DNA from: Aplectana chamaeleonis
Taxonomy: Eukaryota > Nematoda > Chromadorea > Rhabditida > Cosmocercidae
Length of the DNA stretch: 64,000 nt
NCBI GenBank assembly: GCA_029168955.1
Contig: JAPDOI010000430.1
Coordinates: forward strand, 310,001 to 374,000
Direction of reading: 5' to 3'
A program made the translations under genes and the position numbers. Positions 45,110-57,000 of the stretch are shown one piece after another (within the stretch, counting starts at the first letter, position 1; the number at the start of each line of letters is the position of its first letter). The notes beneath the pieces are model-generated. The model was given only the letters and a program-made list of their open reading frames with translations, ran no database searches and was not told where the DNA came from.

Positions 45110-47695
45110 GAGTACGAAGGAATAGTGCATATCGCTAGCGCCACGTGACAGCCGATTCACCCATCGTCTCACCCACAACCCACGAGTCTGCACAAAGCAC
45201 ACCACCAAATGGGATGGATGTTTGAGAGACGAAGACACAAGCTGGCGCAACACAAGCAACACATATGGGTTACAGACAAAAATCAAAACAACTTGCGTCG
45301 TCGAGTTGGGATAAGGATACAGTTGACGAGATGAGAGCAATATGTAGTTACTCTTCGAGGTCAAATCTGTCCCCCCGCTCCGACAGCGTTTTCGCTCACT
45401 TTTCCCTCTACCCCCCTGGTTCCTCAGCGCACATTTACCACTCACTTCTATCCACACAAAATCTTTTTGGGTAAAATCAATGTTTTCCCCGCAATTTTTT
45501 AAAATCTCTTCCTTTCACATCAGAACACTAATCCCTTCGAGCAAACCTGCAAAGAAACCTCCACAAAAAAGTGAAAAGAAAAAACACAAAAAAAAGGGAA
45601 GAGAAAAGGAGAACTGGCACACAATCTAGGCCAAAAATATCGGATTGCCTTAGCTCCCGCAAATCGACACAATGGGATGAGCTAGGCAAACCGCAATTTT
45701 TTCTCACTTTCTTCTTCCCAACAGGCAAACAACATGCCCCTGAGCAATGACACAAAATGGCACCAAAAAATCAGAAAGGAATCGGTGAAAACCGACCAAA
45801 AAGCGATCAGGTACCACCAGGGACAACAAATTCAGGGAGAGAAGCGATGATTTGGAATGAAAGTTCAGTATCACAATAATATATTTTTTCTCTTTCCTCC
45901 ATTCTTAACTATTAAACATATTTTTGAACACCTTCGCTCGAACAACTTTCCAAATCAATGCTTTACATTTTGTTCCCATATTTTTATCTTTCTCATCTCT
46001 ACGTTTCTCCAGTTCCTTTACATTATCTTCCAGAAATTTCAAGTGAGCAAGCTCACATAAAAAAACAAGGAAAACGGAAAACGCGCAAAGGCGAATGAAA
46101 TGAGAAAAGGGAGCAGAAGTACCACAAAATCTCAGTCGCGAGAAACATTCAACGCGAACATCTACGTGTACATACGTGGATGGCGTACCAACTACCTTCC
46201 ATTTCAGGCCAAAATGCAGGTAATCAGTACCCCGCACCGCGATAGCGAGATTTACAAACTTCCAAAAAAATAGTGTCGATCAGAGAGAAAGGAAGGGAAG
46301 ATGAGGAACAATCGCAGCCGTTCCAAGGCAAGCCGTAGTTCCATACTAAAAATTTCCTAGCGCCCAGTGTTCAATGAACAACGGAAATGCTAGATAATTA
46401 TTCGCTTATTTACCTTCTTCTCCTTTCTCTGCACAAGCATTTTAATACCCTAAGTTTCACAATCGCAATGCGTACCTGCGAACGTCGGTTGTCATCCAAT
46501 CGTCTACACTGGACCAAGCTCACAAACAGCGCTCAAAAATCACGGAAGTAACGGAGACTTACTTTCTGTACTCCTGTGCATGGCTCTGTCTAGCCTGCAA
46601 TCAGCGACCACATTTGCCTCACGCAGAGGGTGACGCAATGGGTAGCAAGACAGATTCTGAGCAGCAAACTGTGGAAAACCGGAACAAATGGACTTGGAGA
46701 GACACCGACGACGAGCGATAGCGAAAGTACAGGTACCATTATCGAAACTTTAGGAACCGGATACAAGCAGTGAATCGGAGTGTAAATTCAGCAGTGACTA
46801 ATAAATCACAAAACCAATTTTTTTATTTTCAAAACACGTCTGTCACGATAAATAACCTCGACTCACTGCTCAAATTCGATGATTTTTGTTATTGTATATA
46901 TATGTTTTCCTCATCCCTTAATCTTTGCCGCTGTAAAAGCGCGGTCTCAATTGTTTACAGGAAGTCATTAAGCGATGGAACGGAAAACAAGGAATGCTCT
47001 CAATGGAACTTTTGAAAAAAAAAACAAAAAAAAAATCAAAAACTACCTAGCACAGGGTTTGTTTATTTTCTTTCTTTCTCGCCGCTACCAGCGCGTATCT
47101 AGCAACACGTTACTTTTCATTTCTTTGGTAAGCGATCCAAAGAAACGGAAACAGCAAATATCACTAAAGCAAAACTTCAACCAATTTTCAACACATCGTT
47201 TTTCATTTTTTCCCCAAAATCGCCCTGGCATGGATCCGAAATCGGACTGTTGTAACCGACCATTAATGTAACCGAACCACACCAGGATCTAGAACTTGCA
47301 GTAGAATAGGAAAACTGCTATCTCCTCAAAGAACTGTTGTACTGTTACTAGATAACAGCTGTGTAACAACGGCTGAATTTTTTTTCCTCCTCCCTAATCA
47401 CATTCACGAGTTGTATGAGCAATCTTGTGTAATACATGTTGTAAAAATTTTTCCTTCTGCCGCACACATATGATTTTCTTCGTAACCTGAACCAATCATG
47501 ACAATTACATCATGGATACAGTTATCATCACGATGGAAATTCCAGCCGCAGCCATCATTTCAACGCGTACAATTCCAACGGTACGCCTCAACGACGACAA
47601 CACGAGCCAATTCCACCTCAAGCGACGTACAGAACCCTGCAACCGCCTCACATTTCATATCAGTTCCGGGGACCGGAACTTTCCCCGAGGCAGGA
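45110..47695. other. LTR-element interior, right part, possible promoter of the antisense gene
   Basis: On the minus strand it lies upstream of the predicted signal-peptide exon. A minus-strand frame at 46237-45905 has a charged, coiled-coil-like end (LKFLEDNVKELEKRRDEKDK). Donor-like GTAAGT (46556-46561) and GTACGC (about 46470) sites occur. These could be 5' exons, but start and joins are unresolved. Confidence 0.35.
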
Positions 47696-48304
47696 TGTAG
47701 TGATTGTTATCCACCATGTCACGTTGCTCTTATCTAGTGCTCATGTTTGCGGGTCGGCCCGACCACCAAGCCGGCCGGTGGGCGGGCGCGACAGAGAGAG
47801 TCGTTCGCGAGGGTTCGCCATGGACAGCCGCCTGTCTGTCCCGGCAACCTGAGCCTCATCCGAGTGAGGAATATGGTTTTCCCTCACATTCCTATGTATA
47901 TAACTGTTTCCTGTATATTTCCGTCATGTTAATTCCCCACATCTATATATCATGTTTGTTAATATAAATATATTCAAATGAGTGTCCGGATCTGAGTTAA
48001 GAAAAGAGTAAGAGTACCAAAGGTGAAAATTGTATAAGTCTAATAACAAGATTAGTCCCTCAGGACAAGGTATTTTAGATAGTAGAAATGTGTACGAGTA
48101 TTTAGGACGTCCGTGAAAATAAGATGAGACTGATCCTCGTCTTGTAAGATTGGGAGTCCTGGATATAGAAGATTTGGTCAAAGTTGACGTATGACGATGG
48201 CTATCAGTCGACGGTTAGCCAGAGCCGGGATGGTCCTTACGTAACGTCGGTCACAAAAGGGAAATCCCAACGTTGCTCGTTACGATTCGTTATAATACGT
48301 TACA
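47696..48304 (+). repeat. 3' LTR
   Basis: 609-bp copy of the 5' LTR, preceded by a short purine-rich GAGGCAGGA that may be the polypurine tract. Confidence 0.9.
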
Positions 48305-48557
48305 CGCTGATCACACCGACATCTCCGAAATAGCTTGAGACCCCCCCCCCCACAAACGGAACCATGGCTCCTCAAAAATGCCTATAGTTTGAAGGCGAAA
48401 ATTTAGTGGACGAGTTGTCTCGGGCCTGCATTTCCCTTCATTCGCAGCCGCTGCACGAGAGCGACCCAGAATGAGGAGACACATTGGGCGCCCTCAGTCA
48501 TTGCTATTATCCACAACAGGTCTGTTGCGGCCGCAGAATACAGCGACGTCGCTCTGA
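48305..48557. repeat. Fragment of the 14.3 kb foldback family
   Basis: Resembles 14275-14450 in the same orientation (CGCTGATCACA, ATGGCTCCT, GTGGACGAGTTGTCTC blocks), with a run of twelve C at 48340-48352. Confidence 0.55.
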
Positions 48558-49243
48558 GACCACTGTTATACCAAAAGTTTGCGAACGCGAGAGGTGCGGT
48601 CAACTGTTACGAATCGAGTGGGGACCAGGCCTGCACAGTAGGAATGCGCTGTCGTAGGAACGCTTTGTGGCACCTGTCGCGGTCGCTGGCTCGAAGAGGG
48701 ATGCTATGTCCGAAACAAGAAAACCTTGCCGTAATCGGTAGCTGTCACGGTTGTCCGTCGCAGTGCAGTGCACTGCGACGGGTGCCAGCGACAGCGACTC
48801 AGCCAACTCCAAGTATCGTGCCGGGTATTTCTCGGCCCTTAGGCCTAGCGCATACTTTCCGCCACGAGCGACGAGACATAATGCTTGCCATCTATATCGA
48901 CCGAAAATCGATATGGCTTATATGCACTGTCGCGGGAAGTAAGCACTAGGCCTTAGCGACAGCGACGGTTGGCCGACAGCAACGACGCAGTGTTCTGCGA
49001 CTGCGACAGGCCTGTCGTGGGGTATAACAATGGCCTACCGCGACGGACAGCCACGTCAGCGATCGATTATCGCACTGTTTTCTTATTTCAGACATAGTGC
49101 CCCTATGCAAACCAGTGAATGCGACAGGTGCTGCAGCGTCCCTGAGACAGCACATTTGTGCTGGGTGGGCCTGGTCCTAACACGATACGTGACAGTTGAC
49201 CGAACCCGTCGCAGTCACAGAATTTTGCTATAACAATGGCCAA
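48558..49243. mobile_element. GC-rich foldback element, CCACTGTTATA...TATAACAATGG ends
   Basis: The left arm (CACTGTTATACCAAAA..., GGACCAGGCCTGCACAGTAG) mirrors the right arm (...GGGCCTGGTCCTAACACG, TATAACAATGGCC). Internal GCGACAGG/CCTGTCGC words alternate in both orientations. A smaller inverted unit with TTAGGCCTAG...CTAGGCCTTA ends is at about 48839-48955. Confidence 0.6.
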
Positions 49244-49506
49244 ATAGTGAGTGTATCGTGGTTGAGTTTGAAGTATGCTTTTACGGCTCGTGTTATCATA
49301 TAGGCTACTACTACACGGTTGGCTGCTGCTGGAGGAGAGCCGGCCTTTTTTGTCGTCTGAACCGCATTGTATCGAATACGTATTGTGGTCGGTTTTGGCC
49401 TTTCCAGAGGGGCAGAGCAGAGTAGCATCGCAGCAAAGCGCGACCTAATGGCGGGCTGCCGTACTGATAAATCGCGGCGATCTACCAATACGGCAGCCAG
49501 GCATTA

Positions 49507-49974
49507 GGCCGGGATCATACTACCGTCGCGGCGAAGTGTGAGAAAAAGCGGAATCGATCAATCGCCGCGATATTGCGCACTGTAGAGAATCGATTGTTCT
49601 GATGAGCAGAAAGGCGGCTTGTGGAGTGACTTGGGATGAGATATTCATCCGAAAACGGTTGACACCTCCGCTTGCAACCACATTTTCGAAATTTCGAGCA
49701 AAATTTCACATCGCCGCGAGGACATCGGCTTCGCTCTCCATTGGGCAACGAGGAGATGAAATCGTGGTGATATTTATAATTCCTCAGAATTTCGGGAGTG
49801 TGGTAGAAAGCTTAGGCATCATCCGCTCCAGGATGATTATCTAATTCCATTTTGCTCCTGGAACTGTCTTTCTGCCTACCAAAGCAATCGATTCCCTACA
49901 ATGTGCAATATCGCGGCGATTGATCGATACCTCTTTTTCTCACGCACTGCCACGATGGTAATATGATCCCGGCC
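49507..49974. mobile_element. 468-bp TIR element GGCCGGGATCATA
   Basis: The ends GGCCGGGATCATACTACCGT and ATGGTAATATGATCCCGGCC are inverse. Inside, CGATCAATCGCCGCGATATTG (49556) and CAATATCGCGGCGATTGATCG (49904) form a second inverse pair. It is non-coding. Confidence 0.75.
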
Positions 49975-49980
49975 TTGGAC

Positions 49981-50281
49981 CAACCGTATACTTCTGCGAC
50001 ACACGGTCGTGTCGCTGTGCACAGTGACAGCGACCGCCTGCCGCATAGTTCCCGCGGAATCGCGGATTCTTTCAACCTGTCGCTGTCGCACAGCGACGAG
50101 CGACAGTGGCAGCAACAGTCTCCGGCAGGCAGTATGTCAGTCCTTCGCGATACGTTGCTGCAACGGACACGAGGCAACTGTTCCTCCTACGGCAAATGCC
50201 GTTGCCCCAATAATGGTCCCGAGGTGCTTTGTGCTAAATGTCATGAGTGTCACCCATGACAGAGGCAACGTATACCATTGA
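49981..50281. mobile_element. GGTATAC-ended MITE, copy B
   Basis: The ends CCAACCGTATAC and GTATACCATTGACC are inverse. It shares ACACGGTCGTGTCGCTGTGC, CAGTATGTCAGTCCT and TGTCATGAGTG-type blocks with 23080-23363. It lies directly between two other elements. Confidence 0.6.
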
Positions 50282-52998
50282 CCTTACTCGCCTTTCATGC
50301 TTTTGCGACAGCGGCAAACGCCGCAGATTTTCTATAGAAAAATGAGAAAAGCGACGCGTTATTTGTCGCTGGCGGCAAACGTCGCCAAGTGGAGCTTTCA
50401 TGCATTTGCGACAGCGGCGTCGCGAGTCGTTGACCCCGTCGCTGTTTTTCGTTGGGCCCATCGCCGCTCTCGATGGCCCCGTCGCGGTTTCTGCGGCAGC
50501 GATAACAATGATCCCGACCAATTTCGTCGCTGCAGCTGGGCTCGTCGCAACATATGTATCGTCTCGGGACCGTCACCAAACTCGGCATTTCGCCAGAGAA
50601 ATCAGCTGATTTCTTCCTAGCATTTGGAATTCTGCTGCGCCATCGTCATTATTCAAATACTAGAAATTCTGGCAATATTATTCAGTGATTTGCTGCAAAT
50701 CTATTCTGCTGAACAACAAGAAGATTTATTAGCTAAATGTGTTATGATCCTTCATTTCACCGTTGGATTTCTAACTATTTTGAACGCATGTGGTCCTGAT
50801 GTGCTCTTCCCGTTTCGATGTTATTTTACGAGCATTTATTTAAATGATTGTTGCAATTTCGCCGTGCTTGATCCGAATCCATATCACCGAGCTATGCTGA
50901 ATTAGACAGTATACTCTCTGATATAGGCTCGGAAATGCAGGTTTCTCCAATGCTACCCATAATATCCGAATATTTTCACTGAAATACTCTTCTGAATATT
51001 GAAAATGTGTGAGTAATCACCGATTTCGCCACAGCCGGGATGTTTGGGAAAATGCCCAGCCCACTGAAGTTCCCGACACGATAAATAGCGGCAAACGCCG
51101 CCGCCGCCCTAGTGATTCGCGACAAATGCTGCAAAATGCGGATTTTGCTGTGGGTCCAAATCAGGGATGTGCGGCAATTGCCGTTTGCCGTTTGTCGTTT
51201 GCCGGCCATTTTCGGGACTTTTTGCCGTTTGTCGTTTGCCGAAATTTTTGTGATTTTTCCGGCAAAACTCGGCAAAACATTGGAAGAAAACGCCACCTGT
51301 ACTCGCGACCATGTGGACAGAATGGGTAGTCCGTGATCGTATTCATGAAACTACAGGAGCCTCCCAGGAGGGTCCGAAGACCGTCCGCCGCATACATCGG
51401 CTGGTTCTAAAAACCTTTCCGGGAAGCTCCCGTAGTTTCCTGAATACGGTCACCGATTATCCGTTCTTCGCTTAACCGTTACCCGGGGTTTTGACTTATC
51501 TGGGGTGGTAGTAAATGGGTTTGAAAACGCGAGTTAACTCGCGGTAAGTTCGTGGTAAACTGCAGCGAGCTGTTTATTTGACGATTTTTAGGAAAGGTAC
51601 CAGACATCGCTGAAACTACGTTGTGAGCCACTAGCGTTTAGAACCCATAGTGTGAAAAAAATGCCCCAAAAAGTGGTTCATTCTGTCTTTTTTGGAAAAA
51701 CATTGATTCAGAAAAAAATTCCGAAGATTTTCTGAATTTTTCTCAGCTCGCGGTAGGTTCGCGCAGAACTGCACTTTGACACGAGCTGACAGAGAAATCG
51801 GAAATAGTGTTAAAATGAGGATAAAGATGGATAGCTTCCGAAAAAGTTCTCCGGGGGACTTTTTCGAAAGCTATCCATCTTTTTCATTATTCATATACTA
51901 ATTTTATTTTCTCTGCCATGCAGATAGTCCAGCTCCAATGTGGTGCTTTAGTTTATGTTTCGACAGATTTTGGTATAGCTAAAATCAGCCGGAAGCACTT
52001 CTGCGACACAGAAGCATTTTTACGATACACGTGGGCAAGGACTCTTAAAAAGTTGGCCGCCGAAGTGCGAGGAAAGTAGCGCGACCCTCGACTATGCTGC
52101 GATAGTTTCACGGTAGTACCGCAGCAGCTCCGTGATAAGTACTGTGCCGCGGAGATTCTGTTGCAGTGTCTTGAGTGTCGACAACGCCGCGACATTGCCG
52201 CGACAGTACCGCGGAAGTTCCGTGTTGGAATCGTACGAACTCCGCAAGGATGCATCAGCGAACCCGCGTCGATTACGATTTACTGTTATGTGTGGTAGAA
52301 CAGGATCGTTGCTGGTTAAATAGCCCCAATTTGACGTACATTCCATATCTCCTAGGTCGCAGTACACTCTGTCCCTATCAGACAGAGGACGTAAAAGCCG
52401 AAGGTGTGTATTTTTGTTCGTAGGCCCACCCACTTGTATTATGACTCATTTCATATGAGTTACTCGCAGTCGGTCCTATTTTTGTGAGAGCGCAGCCACC
52501 GATCGCGGAGCCGCAGCGACGCCACCGCGGAGCCGCAGCAGCACCACCGCGGAGCCGCTGCAGCACCACCGCGGAGACGCAGCGGCGCTATCTCGAGGCC
52601 GCCACGACATTGCCGCTGCGACTCGGCGATAGTGCCGCTTAGGTGTCTGTAGGAGCTGAAGCCGCCTCCTTGCGAAGCCGCAGCGGCGAATTCTTCGATT
52701 TCAATGAGGTCCCATATGTCTTGATTTTGTTCATCTGATGCCTTGAAATGGAACTACTCATTTGAAATGAAATCATTAGAATGTTGACATAAGTAATGGA
52801 AAAAAAGGAAAATAGTAAAGCGGCACATTTGAATAATTTATGGGTCAATATAAGGGAGGTTTTTTGCCGTTTGCCGGCCGTTTTTGGGATTTTCTTGCCG
52901 ATTGCCGTTTGCCGAAATCTCAAAATCGTTTCCCGCACATCCCTGGTCCAAATGCGACATTTGCCGCTTTCGCAAAAGCATGAAAGGCGAGTTAGGTC
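50282..52998. mobile_element. Foldback element containing hAT-like copy B
   Basis: The left end TACTCGCCTTTCATGCTTTT and the right end AAAAGCATGAAAGGCGAGTTA are inverse. Without the inner hAT-like element (51162-52945) the host element is about 930 bp, with CGGCAAACGCCGC-type GC words near both ends and AT-rich DNA in the middle. Confidence 0.6.
51162..52945. mobile_element. Non-autonomous hAT-like element, CAGGGATGTGCGGCAA ends, copy B
   Basis: The 1784-bp element has exact 8-bp duplications GTCCAAAT (51154-51161 and 52946-52953). The same terminal sequence and subterminal GCCGTTTGCCG arrays occur as in 36342-38361. The interior is only partly related to copy A: it shares the TACCGCGG...GCTGCGG GC-rich block, inverted. 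There is no transposase. Confidence 0.88.
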
Positions 52999-53880
52999 GC
53001 GCCGCGCCGCGATGGCACTCTACTCAACCCCTTAGTATGTTTTGCGTCGCCACGCTATCCAGTTACGGTGGAGGGGAAGAACTCGTCTGCACTGACAGAA
53101 CATGTTACCCAGACACACCCGATAAGATTCCAATCCCATAATGATACGTTCCGCAGTACATCTGCTCGAACATGGCCATCCAGTTGAAGAATAAAATGAG
53201 CAGAACCCCTTCCAAGCATGAGGGATTTGAAAGAATAATGGGACTCAAGTCACAACCTCGCCCACCCGAGTGTTCCATGATTTGGGAAAGATTGACGAAC
53301 TATCTACATACGTTCTTAGTCTTTTATTACTCATGAATATCCCAGCCCAAGATTGCGCCCCTCATTCCAGCATCCCACAAAAATTGAACCAAGGTCTAAC
53401 TAGCATTCATTCCCCTCCAACTAATTTTAGGACTATCCTCTCCTGGGCAGGACATTTCGTAGCACAAGGTGCGCCATAATTAAGGCCTATAGGTGACCGG
53501 TGGGAGCAGGATTAAAAAGCTTCTTAACAAGTTTCATATAGGCACATCACGAATCAACACAAAGTTAAGAGCGGTACAGACCGTTCCGAAAAACAAACTA
53601 TCACATCATCACAATTTCACAGAGGAGAAAGCAAATGGAGAAAACCAATGCACCAAATCATGAACGTATAATACACATTGTTTTTCAAATAAATTATCAT
53701 TGAATCTGCAGTTATTGAAAAATCTGCAAACATTGGACAGCGACCAGACATAACAGCCCCTAGAGATAGCAACGAGGAGAAATCACAAAGAAAAAAGCTG
53801 GGAAACTGATACTTACCATACAAATGAAGGAAGAAGAAACTGCTAAGATATTACAATCTATTCACTCAAGTGTAGGTGAA
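52999..53880 (-). other. Region downstream of UFSP2, includes its 3' UTR
   Basis: The UFSP2 stop is at 53881-53883, so the minus-strand transcript continues into this segment. A strong minus-strand donor (TATG/GTAAGTATC, 53816-53808) with an acceptor-like TATCTCTAG about 45 bases on could be a small 3' UTR intron. No coding exon was recognised. Confidence 0.4.
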
Positions 53881-54095
53881 TCAAACCGTATTCTTTGGCA
53901 GTTGAGGAAGAACCATGTTGTAGAAATATTCGGCATTCCAGAACGAGGGTGGCTTCCATCCACACCATCCTTTGCTGAGAACTACCTTCAGATCTTCGGA
54001 TCCGGTATAGTGAGGATCGAGCACCAGGAATCCGCACTCGCCAGTGTCCTCATCAAAATCAACTCCCAGAATTGTATGTGCCAGTTGTGCTCCGC
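53881..54095 (-). CDS. UFSP2 terminal exon with Asp-Pro-His box
   Basis: The 215-bp last exon follows the acceptor GGTCTTTCTAG and completes the Gly codon of the preceding exon ([13 protein letters not shown]). It carries DPHYTG and GWCGWK and ends LPQLPKNTV with TGA. The C-terminal length agrees with the family, so this end is complete. Confidence 0.9.
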
Positions 54096-57000
54096 CTAGA
54101 AAGACCTTGATCTGAAGAAAACCTTCGATGAACTGCTTCCAACATCGGAAAAAAGGTTGCACACAGAAAATCGCGAATTTTCTGCCCAACAACAATCTCA
54201 ATCAGCAAAACCTCACATAGAGACGGAGCTCGTTAGGTGTGTCAGGTAAGCCCTAAACTCGTTGCACTTCAGACATTTTTCAATGCTTACACCTCACGGA
54301 CTGTCTCCGATCGAACTCGACGTGAACCTCACGCAAATTTCGGCATGTTTGGGGCGCCGACCCGGCAGGTTCGAGGCAGGTTTGCGGATCCGCAAACCTC
54401 CAGCGAAAATGATTCTTAGAGCCGCGAATCTACTAATGGTTCATGACAGGATCACATCAGGTTCACGATACCGAGGAACCTCTAAGGATTTTTCCAAAAA
54501 TATTACCCGACTTTTCAAAATTTCCCAGAACCTTTTTCCCTTCCTTTTTTAAGCAGACAGAGATAATTCTATCGATAGGCTAGCGCACCGCCAACACGTG
54601 TTACAGAGTGAGCGGCACCATATAGAGCGCGTATTTTCTGGGTTCGTTCAACACTGGGTAGATTCGTGCCACGGTCCAGGTCCCGCGAACCTCGAAACTG
54701 AAGATCGCGGAGCCGAGGTGTACGCGGTAGGTACGAAGTTCGCGGCAGATTCCCGATAGGTTCACGGCAGACAAGAGGTTCCCGGTAAGTGTGGGGCAGA
54801 TTCGCGGAAAAATGTTAAAGACGTTAACTACGCTGGGCTTGTCGACCAACCCGATGCTGATCGCCAATCCCTCAACCTGTAACAAAACCCCTTCGTGCTA
54901 GCAGATGAATAACATTAACCGGCATTATTAGCTAAACTTTAGTTTACCACTTGACCGGCTTCTTCCAAAGAACTACCGGAGAAACAACACAGGAAATCGT
55001 TCTATGGTTGTATATATCCACACTTTGGGTCCATTAATATCCCTCATTTCCTTATGTATACCCTGAAGAAATAAAAACCTGCCGTCTGAACAGATAGTGT
55101 ACGTTCCGTTAAACACAGTATACAGTGCGGCAGCCAGTACACCAGCTCGGCGTGGCGCTTTCCTATGTGAAATTAGTCGTCGTGGGCTGCCTTCGCCTAG
55201 CGCGGTAATATCCGATGGTGACAGCCGCCCTGCTGTATCCGCAGCGTCCTACCAGAATATGACTAGGGCCTCTCTCTTAACAAACGTAGTCCTGCTCACA
55301 CTCTCGACAGGACTTCTCCTCTGCAATATTGCAATTCATTTCACTCCTAGTCGTCATCAGGAGCACTATCCAACGCGAAACTAAGTATTTCGGAACAACC
55401 TGTACAGTACAGCTATAACTACTCCGCTCAGTAAGAACGATCCGCTTTGCTGAAGTGGATATCTCATCCACATTCGAAGTTCCTGCCCTAACGAAGGAGG
55501 CGGTAAAAAGATGGATCCTTAACATTCCCTCCCTATGAGCCCCACTCAAACCGCGGAATCCGACAGGACCTATCAAGACGCTCTAGCGGCAGGGCGTTTC
55601 GAAACGCAACGTCACCCGAGAAACTTATATTCGGCTGAATCGTTCAATTCATAAATGAGCTCAATACGTGACATTGTAATCTTACATGCATGAAAATTCT
55701 TTGCCATTTCTATTATTTCACAGGATGTTTCATTCCTTGTCCTTCAATAACAAAGGCATCAAGGCATCTTTTACAAGGGCTCTGCACAGGTGCAGCTTCC
55801 GGGGACACGTCGCTAGGCGAAAGCCTTAGGGCGTGAAGGAATCCCTACGTGGTGCTGGAAAAGAACACCTCGCAAAGTTGCATCGATGCTGCCGCCATAC
55901 TTTATGTTCTTTGATAGCAGTTGCATTTGCTTCACGCCAGAATTACTTTCAATCGTTTTTAAGACGTTAAGTGATATATACGTTCTAGGGAAGCCATTCC
56001 ACAACTCTTGAGGGAGATATCACTGAAAAGCAGTGAACTAAATTTACACCTCATACAAAAAAAACAAACTTCAAGCAAAGTGTCCCGTCCCACTACAAGA
56101 TTTCCGGAGACCAGAAATGTACGCAAGATTTGGGTTAGTCGCCTCAAATCGCATCTAGGCCACATAACAACAAAAAATATGGTAAAACATATATTTTCAA
56201 TAATTTTCCGAAACAATATGTTCCTTTTTGGAATAAAAACCAGGAAAAGCAGACAGAAGATGGGATGTATGAGGAAATTAATGAAAACGGTTCATACTGA
56301 TCGATAAGGGTATCCTTCGCCGAAGATGGACGTGGTCCAGACCATTTTTCGCAGCCGCTCGCTAACGATGTCGTTTCGGGGGTCGCTGCTGTCGCAGCAG
56401 CGAAAACACTGCGAAGTCACAACGTAGCCGTTACTGCCCGACATATTGCCGCATTCGCCCGCTGCGTTGCGCCCCCATTCTCCATCACTGCCCTGCCGAA
56501 GCGGGACTCGCCGCGGAGCAACTCTGCAGGGCCCTATGGCCACCACCGCAAGTGCTAGACTACGACACTTTTTACCGCGCGACCAGGGTATGGCGTAGCG
56601 GTGTGCTCGGCCCGTGAGAGGTGCGCCCCCTCAGCCCTCCCCTCCTCCAGCTTTAAATCCGGTGCAGCCCCCCTCCTATCGAAGTTGTGACTTCAACCCC
56701 TTGTGCGAACCAATTTGAGTGGTCTCTTCCGAACAATGCTTCCAAACGATTTTTTTTAGCAAAAACGGGCGTTATAGGTCAAGTCACACCGGCCGTAAGC
56801 GGCTCAAAATGGTCGGATCGACCTGGGACTCGACCGACAGCTTTTCTCGAGGGTCCTCTTCAAAATGAACACTACAGCAGCCCGATCCAAAAAAAAATGT
56901 TTTTTCGACCTATCTAGACGTCGGAGTGCAGACAGCGGTTTTTTGATTTTTTTCAGCGCCCCGAATGACACACTCATAGGCGACTGTTTGGCTGCTGGAA

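Larger units (their letters stand above)
41284..48304 (+). mobile_element. LTR retrotransposon without gag/pol, carrying an antisense spliced gene
   Basis: The 7021-bp element is bounded by direct LTRs (41284-41896 and 47696-48304), each starting TGTAGTGATTG and ending CGTTACA. CGCT precedes the left LTR (41280-41283) and follows the right LTR (48305-48308), so the whole unit inserted at once. A primer-binding site adjoins the left LTR. In 5.8 kb of internal DNA no frame exceeds about 136 codons and no Gag, protease, RT, RNase H or integrase motif was seen, so mobilisation must be in trans (LARD-like). The plus strand is notably poor in G between about 42.5 and 46.3 kb. On the minus strand a three-exon membrane-protein gene is predicted. 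Confidence 0.88.

Noticed and set aside
54950..55640. Possible solo LTR in the UFSP2 intron (AATAAA followed by a regulatory-looking GC block)
   Set aside because: No TG...CA ends or flanking duplication could be placed, and no second copy exists in the window.
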